From: CAYRFF01 sp964436125
GTDB lineage: Bacteria > Bacteroidota > Bacteroidia > Chitinophagales > Saprospiraceae
DNA length: 64,000 nt
Assembly (NCBI GenBank): GCA_964436125.1
Contig: CAYTBT010000014.1
Coordinates: 1 to 64,000 of the forward strand
Direction: 5' to 3'
This document shows positions 60,692 through 64,000 of this stretch, one piece after another. A model generated the notes under the pieces. That model was given only the letters and a program-made list of their open reading frames with translations, did no database searches and was not told the origin of the DNA. A program made the translations under genes and the position numbers. The stretch's first letter is position 1. Each line of letters starts with the position of its first letter.

Positions 60692-62260
60692 TTAATGCAT
60701 TATCACTATCTTTTTCACACCTTGCTTCCCATCGCTAGTTACTTGCAGTAGATATGTGCCATCGGTAATCTGTACCGTGGGAATTACCACTTCTGCAGCG
60801 TTAAAATCGGATTGTGTTTCATAAACGGTTCTTCCATTCATATCCACAATACGTATGTGCTGTATTGCAGCTTTCTCTATGGCAATATGCAGGATATCTG
60901 AAGCGGGATTGGGATAAACTCGGAACTCTTCAGCAGCCAGAATATCATCTGTAGATGTTCCTGTGTCATATAGTTCATAGTAAAATTTCACATCATTGTC
61001 TCCCTCGAGATGTCCCCACTGAGAACCGGACCAAGCAGAGAAAGATATTGCCCTAGTACAGTATCCATTGCTATTATATTGATATTTAAAATGTTGATCT
61101 TCCTCAAATTCACTCGTACTATCCGCCCAGGTTAAATATGTTGTTGTCATCAAGTTCCCTCCGGAATAAGTGAATAAATCTTTAAAATAGGTTTTCCAGG
61201 CATTGGAATACCAGTATTGTGTTTTTATTTCCGTGTTATTCCCTTCAGCATCGTATTCATAGATTTTTCTACTATCTTTTTCCCAGGTAGTACCATTCCA
61301 CGTTAAATTCACCATTGCTACTCGTTGATTATTCGCGTAAGCATATTCTATTTTTTCGTCATTTTCCCAGTCTTGCACTGCCTCGTTCCATTCTTCCTCA
61401 ATCATACTCGTTCTATTCCCCGATTCATAGGTAAATGATTCACGAGTTTCATTTACCCACCGGCTTTGGTTCCAGTCCTGTTCTATTTTACGTGTAAGCT
61501 CATCCGCTGCATTATAACTATATATTTCCTTCTTATCATTGAGCCAGGAACTTGCTGTCTTGTCCCAGTCGGAGTTGCTATATTCCGTTAAGCGACCTTT
61601 GCTGTCATAGATATAAGTGTCCTTTGAGTCATTCTCCCAGACAGAACCATTCCACGATTGACCTATTGCTTCCTTTATACGGTTCTGTGAAGTGTAGGCA
61701 AAGAGATGGCGATCATCATTTATCCAGTCCGGTTCATCATATTCTTGTTCAATCTGTTCAATAATATTTCCACTTCCGTCAAATACGCTCTTATTCCTTG
61801 ATTTACTCTCGAGAATTTCTTCATCTTCATCCCATCCATACATATATGTTGAATCAAATGGGATCAAAATTGTATTATTAACGTCATAAAATCCAAAGAC
61901 CGGCTGCCCCAATAAATACAGGAATAAATCCACGACCTCATCGGCATCTCCGTCTGTATCGCCCCAGTATATCCGTGTCGAATCAACCGGGATAAAGAAA
62001 ATGCCATCATATTCTTCCGTCTGATAAGCTTTCAAGCGCATCATTTCCTCTGTAGGCTTCAAGGCAAGATTTTGATTGGCCAATGGATTATGCATTTCCC
62101 ATAAGTCAGGTGTAAGTTGTTGTGAAAAGTGAGATAAAAAACAATTCTCCTTCACTGAGCTATCGAATTCATTTATCGGATTCTGTGCATAAGCTTCTAG
62201 GTTCATAAAAAGCAAAATGCATAAGCAGATTCCGCATGTGAGTATTCCTTGGTTTTTCAT
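60692..62260 (-). CDS. T9SS-sorted repeat protein (YD/RHS-like repeats)
   Basis: 522 residues. Signal peptide ending MNLEAYAQ, then an N-terminal region and about seven repeats of 30-35 residues of the type W-N-D-x-K-x-x-Y-x-Y-D-x-x-G-R-x-T-E (for example YDSKGRLTEYSNSDWDK, YEYDAEGNNTEIKTQYW), reminiscent of YD repeats in RHS-like or cell-surface proteins. A C-terminal T9SS sorting domain (VYPNPASDILHIAIEK..DGTYLLQVTSDGK) directs it to the surface. Function unknown. Confidence 0.8.
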   Translation of the reverse strand: MKNQGILTCGICLCILLFMNLEAYAQNPINEFDSSVKENCFLSHFSQQLTPDLWEMHNPLANQNLALKPTEEMMRLKAYQTEEYDGIFFIPVDSTRIYWGDTDGDADEVVDLFLYLLGQPVFGFYDVNNTILIPFDSTYMYGWDEDEEILESKSRNKSVFDGSGNIIEQIEQEYDEPDWINDDRHLFAYTSQNRIKEAIGQSWNGSVWENDSKDTYIYDSKGRLTEYSNSDWDKTASSWLNDKKEIYSYNAADELTRKIEQDWNQSRWVNETRESFTYESGNRTSMIEEEWNEAVQDWENDEKIEYAYANNQRVAMVNLTWNGTTWEKDSRKIYEYDAEGNNTEIKTQYWYSNAWKTYFKDLFTYSGGNLMTTTYLTWADSTSEFEEDQHFKYQYNSNGYCTRAISFSAWSGSQWGHLEGDNDVKFYYELYDTGTSTDDILAAEEFRVYPNPASDILHIAIEKAAIQHIRIVDMNGRTVYETQSDFNAAEVVIPTVQITDGTYLLQVTSDGKQGVKKIVIMH

Positions 62261-62562
62261 AGTACATAAGTTTTAATTATTAATTAGCCCCATATAACCT
62301 TCAAGTATAAGGAAATTAATGCTAATAATTGAATTTATACCGTTTCATTATAGATTTAGTCCATTTCATCATACATATTTACCCTTCTGCATAACAGACA
62401 GGGCTGATTTATGGCAATTCAGAATTAAAGCATACCAAAAAACGTATCATAAAGGAAAATCATCCGTAATCCTATTCAACCATTTCAGGCTTTTATCGTT
62501 TGCTATATTGTTATACTGTATTTTTACTCGCAGCTGTAATGTATGCTTCCCGTAAAAAGCAT
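62261..62562. other. intergenic, nothing recognised
   Basis: 302 bp between the T9SS repeat protein and tRNA-Pro; no hairpin, repeat or clear promoter found. Confidence 0.35.
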
Positions 62563-62637
62563 CGGGGTGTAGCGCAGCCCGGTTAGCGCGCGTCGTTCGG
62601 GACGACGAGGTCGGAGGTTCGAATCCTCTCACCCCGA
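62563..62637 (+). tRNA. tRNA-Pro (CGG)
   Basis: 75 nt. Acceptor arms CGGGGTG and CACCCCG, D arm TAGCGCAGCCCGGTTAGCGC, anticodon stem CGTCG/CGACG with loop TTCGGGA (anticodon CGG), T arm GAGGTTCGAATCCTC. Discriminator A; CCA not encoded. Confidence 0.94.
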
Positions 62638-62890
62638 CATTTTATCCCATAATTGCCGGTTAATCACTGTATTTCCCTTGCAACAAGTGCAATTCACAGC
62701 AATATCCGAACAAGCAAGGCATTATCAATGTAGTATTTATATCGGCAAGATTGCCGAGAACCAAAAGTTCTTACATTCACTTTAACTTTAACGGGTAATT
62801 TTATACATATAAATTGCAGGCTGTGATCTACAGCCACGATTCTTCAGTATAATACCGAAAGTAAGAATTAAAAAATCAAATAATTAAACT

Positions 62891-63589
62891 ATGAAATTTA
62901 ATGCAATGAAGTTTCTATTCGGAATAATGATTATAGGAATGGCCGCCTGTGGAACACCGACGGATTCCCAAGATAATTCAACTGATTCCGAAGCAACGAC
63001 AGAAAATACTGAGGCCGGCAATGAAACGGAGAAAACTGTCTATGCGGCAACACTGACAAGTGTAAATTCCGACTTATTGGATAAAGAAACAACCGGAAAA
63101 GCCAGATTTGTCGTCGAAGGTGATTCTATGACAGTCACAATTGACGTAGTCAATGCACCGGTCAATATGGCCCACTGGCAGCACTTCCATGGTTTCAAAG
63201 ATGGGAAAGCAGCAAGTTGTCCTTCTGATAATGCCGATACCAATGGCGATGGGATCATCGACTTAATTGAGACTGAAGAGGCCTCGGGAACAACAATGGT
63301 TCCATTTAATGATCTACCATCTGCTATGAAAGTTGCCAATAATACGTATCCTGAAGCGAAGGCGGACGGGACATATCACTATGAAGTGACAGTATCGATG
63401 AGCGATCTTCAATCAGCATTTGCGGAAGCTTTCGGCGGCGATATTGCTCTCGATACCAGAGTGCTTTATATTCACGGTGTACCTTCAGACATGGAGCTAC
63501 CTGAAACCGTACAATCTCTGGGTGAAATACCGGCTCAAGTTACATTGCCTATAGCTTGTGGGAAGATTGTGAAGGTATCCGGCAAATAA
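62891..63589 (+). CDS. CHRD-like lipoprotein
   Basis: 232 residues. Lipoprotein signal (FGIMIIGMAACG), then an acidic Asp/Glu/Thr/Ser-rich linker, and a compact domain with WQHFHGFKDGK..ADTNGDGIIDLIETEE, a Ca-binding-like loop, and YIHGVPSDMELP. The FHG and IHG motifs resemble CHRD-type and superoxide-dismutase-like folds, but metal-ligand assignment is not possible. One ATTTGCGNAAGCT copy lies at 63418-63430. Confidence 0.68.
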   Translation: MKFNAMKFLFGIMIIGMAACGTPTDSQDNSTDSEATTENTEAGNETEKTVYAATLTSVNSDLLDKETTGKARFVVEGDSMTVTIDVVNAPVNMAHWQHFHGFKDGKAASCPSDNADTNGDGIIDLIETEEASGTTMVPFNDLPSAMKVANNTYPEAKADGTYHYEVTVSMSDLQSAFAEAFGGDIALDTRVLYIHGVPSDMELPETVQSLGEIPAQVTLPIACGKIVKVSGK

Positions 63590-63614
63590 CCACGAGCTGC
63601 AGATAAATATCTTA

Positions 63615-63656
63615 AACTTAAAAAGCCATCTGCGATTGCGGATGGCTTTTTAAGTT
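63615..63656. terminator. bidirectional terminator
   Basis: Arms AACTTAAAAAGCCATCTGC and GCGGATGGCTTTTTAAGTT, one wobble pair, 4-nt loop, T-runs on both strands. It serves the lipoprotein gene and the convergent TPR gene. Confidence 0.82.
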
Positions 63657-63676
63657 TTCATTGATTGTTGAAGTGA

Positions 63677-64000
63677 TTAGTCCTCCTTCTTAGCTGCTGC
63701 TTTTGCTTTTGCGGCTTTATATTCAGCAATTTTCTTTCTTCTTATTATAATCTTCTTTTTGAGATCTTGAAGTTTGTGAAGTGCTTCGCCGACCTGTTTA
63801 TAAGTAACGGTGTCCAATTGATACCATTTATCATAGTACAAGATTGTGGAGTCAAGTTTTTGCAGTCTCTTATCTTCATCAACCTCCATACCATAATAGT
63901 AGCTAGCTTTATACTTATATGCTTGTCCGAGATAAGTTCCATATTTCTCAGGTTGATCCTCACACAGCTCAATAATTTTATTGTAAAAGAACATAGCAGT
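63677..64000 (-). CDS. TPR protein, C-terminal part (runs off the window)
   Basis: At least 105 codons are visible, with the start outside the window. Helical hairpins (YNKIIELCEDQPEKYGTYLGQAYKYKASYYYG; LDSTILYYDKWYQLDTVTYKQVGEALHKLQDL) look like TPR units; the tail is Lys/Ala-rich (KIAEYKAAKAKAAAKKED). Role unknown. Confidence 0.7.
   Translation of the reverse strand, partial: TAMFFYNKIIELCEDQPEKYGTYLGQAYKYKASYYYGMEVDEDKRLQKLDSTILYYDKWYQLDTVTYKQVGEALHKLQDLKKKIIIRRKKIAEYKAAKAKAAAKKED

Overview
This window looks like a chromosomal segment of a member of the Bacteroidota. The evidence is two proteins with C-terminal type IX secretion (T9SS) sorting domains, several lineage-typical families (DUF4286, DUF4292 lipoprotein, head-GIN/DUF2807, the GlmU-like sugar nucleotidyltransferase, SMUG2-type glycosylase), a TPP-riboswitch-controlled TonB-dependent receptor, promoters of the TTTG-N(about 20)-TAnnTTTG type, and few strong Shine-Dalgarno sequences. 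I cannot place it below phylum with confidence; a free-living T9SS-bearing class such as Saprospiria or Chitinophagia would fit.

Layout. 0.1-3.6 kb: transglutaminase-like protein, methyltransferase, formimidoylglutamase (hutG) and a RelB/RelE-type toxin-antitoxin pair. 2.9-6.6 kb is a scarred accessory stretch: a 300-bp duplication, an internally deleted IS1595-like element, and two copies of a palindromic MITE, one of which interrupts a small cysteine-rich secreted protein gene. 6.6-12.5 kb: periplasmic beta-galactosidase and an S9 peptidase. 12.8-18.2 kb: housekeeping genes (acetyltransferase, GlmU-like enzyme, L31, YraN, PGI/PMI isomerase, FabG). 18.6-21.5 kb: an apparent surface-protein locus, two tandem outer-membrane barrels behind a lipoprotein whose start region carries a 10-bp tandem repeat. 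21.9-31.8 kb: PadR/PspC pair, lipoprotein, then one long minus-strand cluster (pyk, TPR, DUF4292, EnvC-like, HflX, aminopeptidase). 32-37 kb: acpP, fabF, rnc, a mosaic of heptamer/octamer repeats, then accA and tRNA-Asp. 37.8-44.9 kb: small stress-type proteins, a broken small gene, an IS1634-like remnant inside a 198-bp duplication, SDR, SMUG2 and GIN proteins. 45-54.3 kb: TPP riboswitch plus TonB receptor, and a 1709-aa secreted metalloprotease with 13 PKD domains. 54.6-64 kb: RNase HII, tRNA-Gln, aminotransferase, FkbM methyltransferase, Era, a T9SS repeat protein, tRNA-Pro, a lipoprotein and a truncated TPR gene.

Most interesting points. (i) The lipoprotein at 20149-21375 looks phase-variable: five copies of a 10-bp unit sit between the promoter-proximal ATG (21458) and the signal-peptide frame, and one more unit would put them in frame; as sequenced it is out of frame. 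(ii) Removing the 173-bp MITE at 4717-4889 with one copy of its TTATA target duplication exactly restores an 88-codon secreted-protein frame. (iii) The 13-mer ATTTGCGNAAGCT occurs at least ten times on both strands, in and between genes and in different reading frames, far above chance. (iv) An IS1634-like remnant is flanked by 198-bp direct repeats that kept both neighbouring genes intact. All counts and alignments were done by eye.
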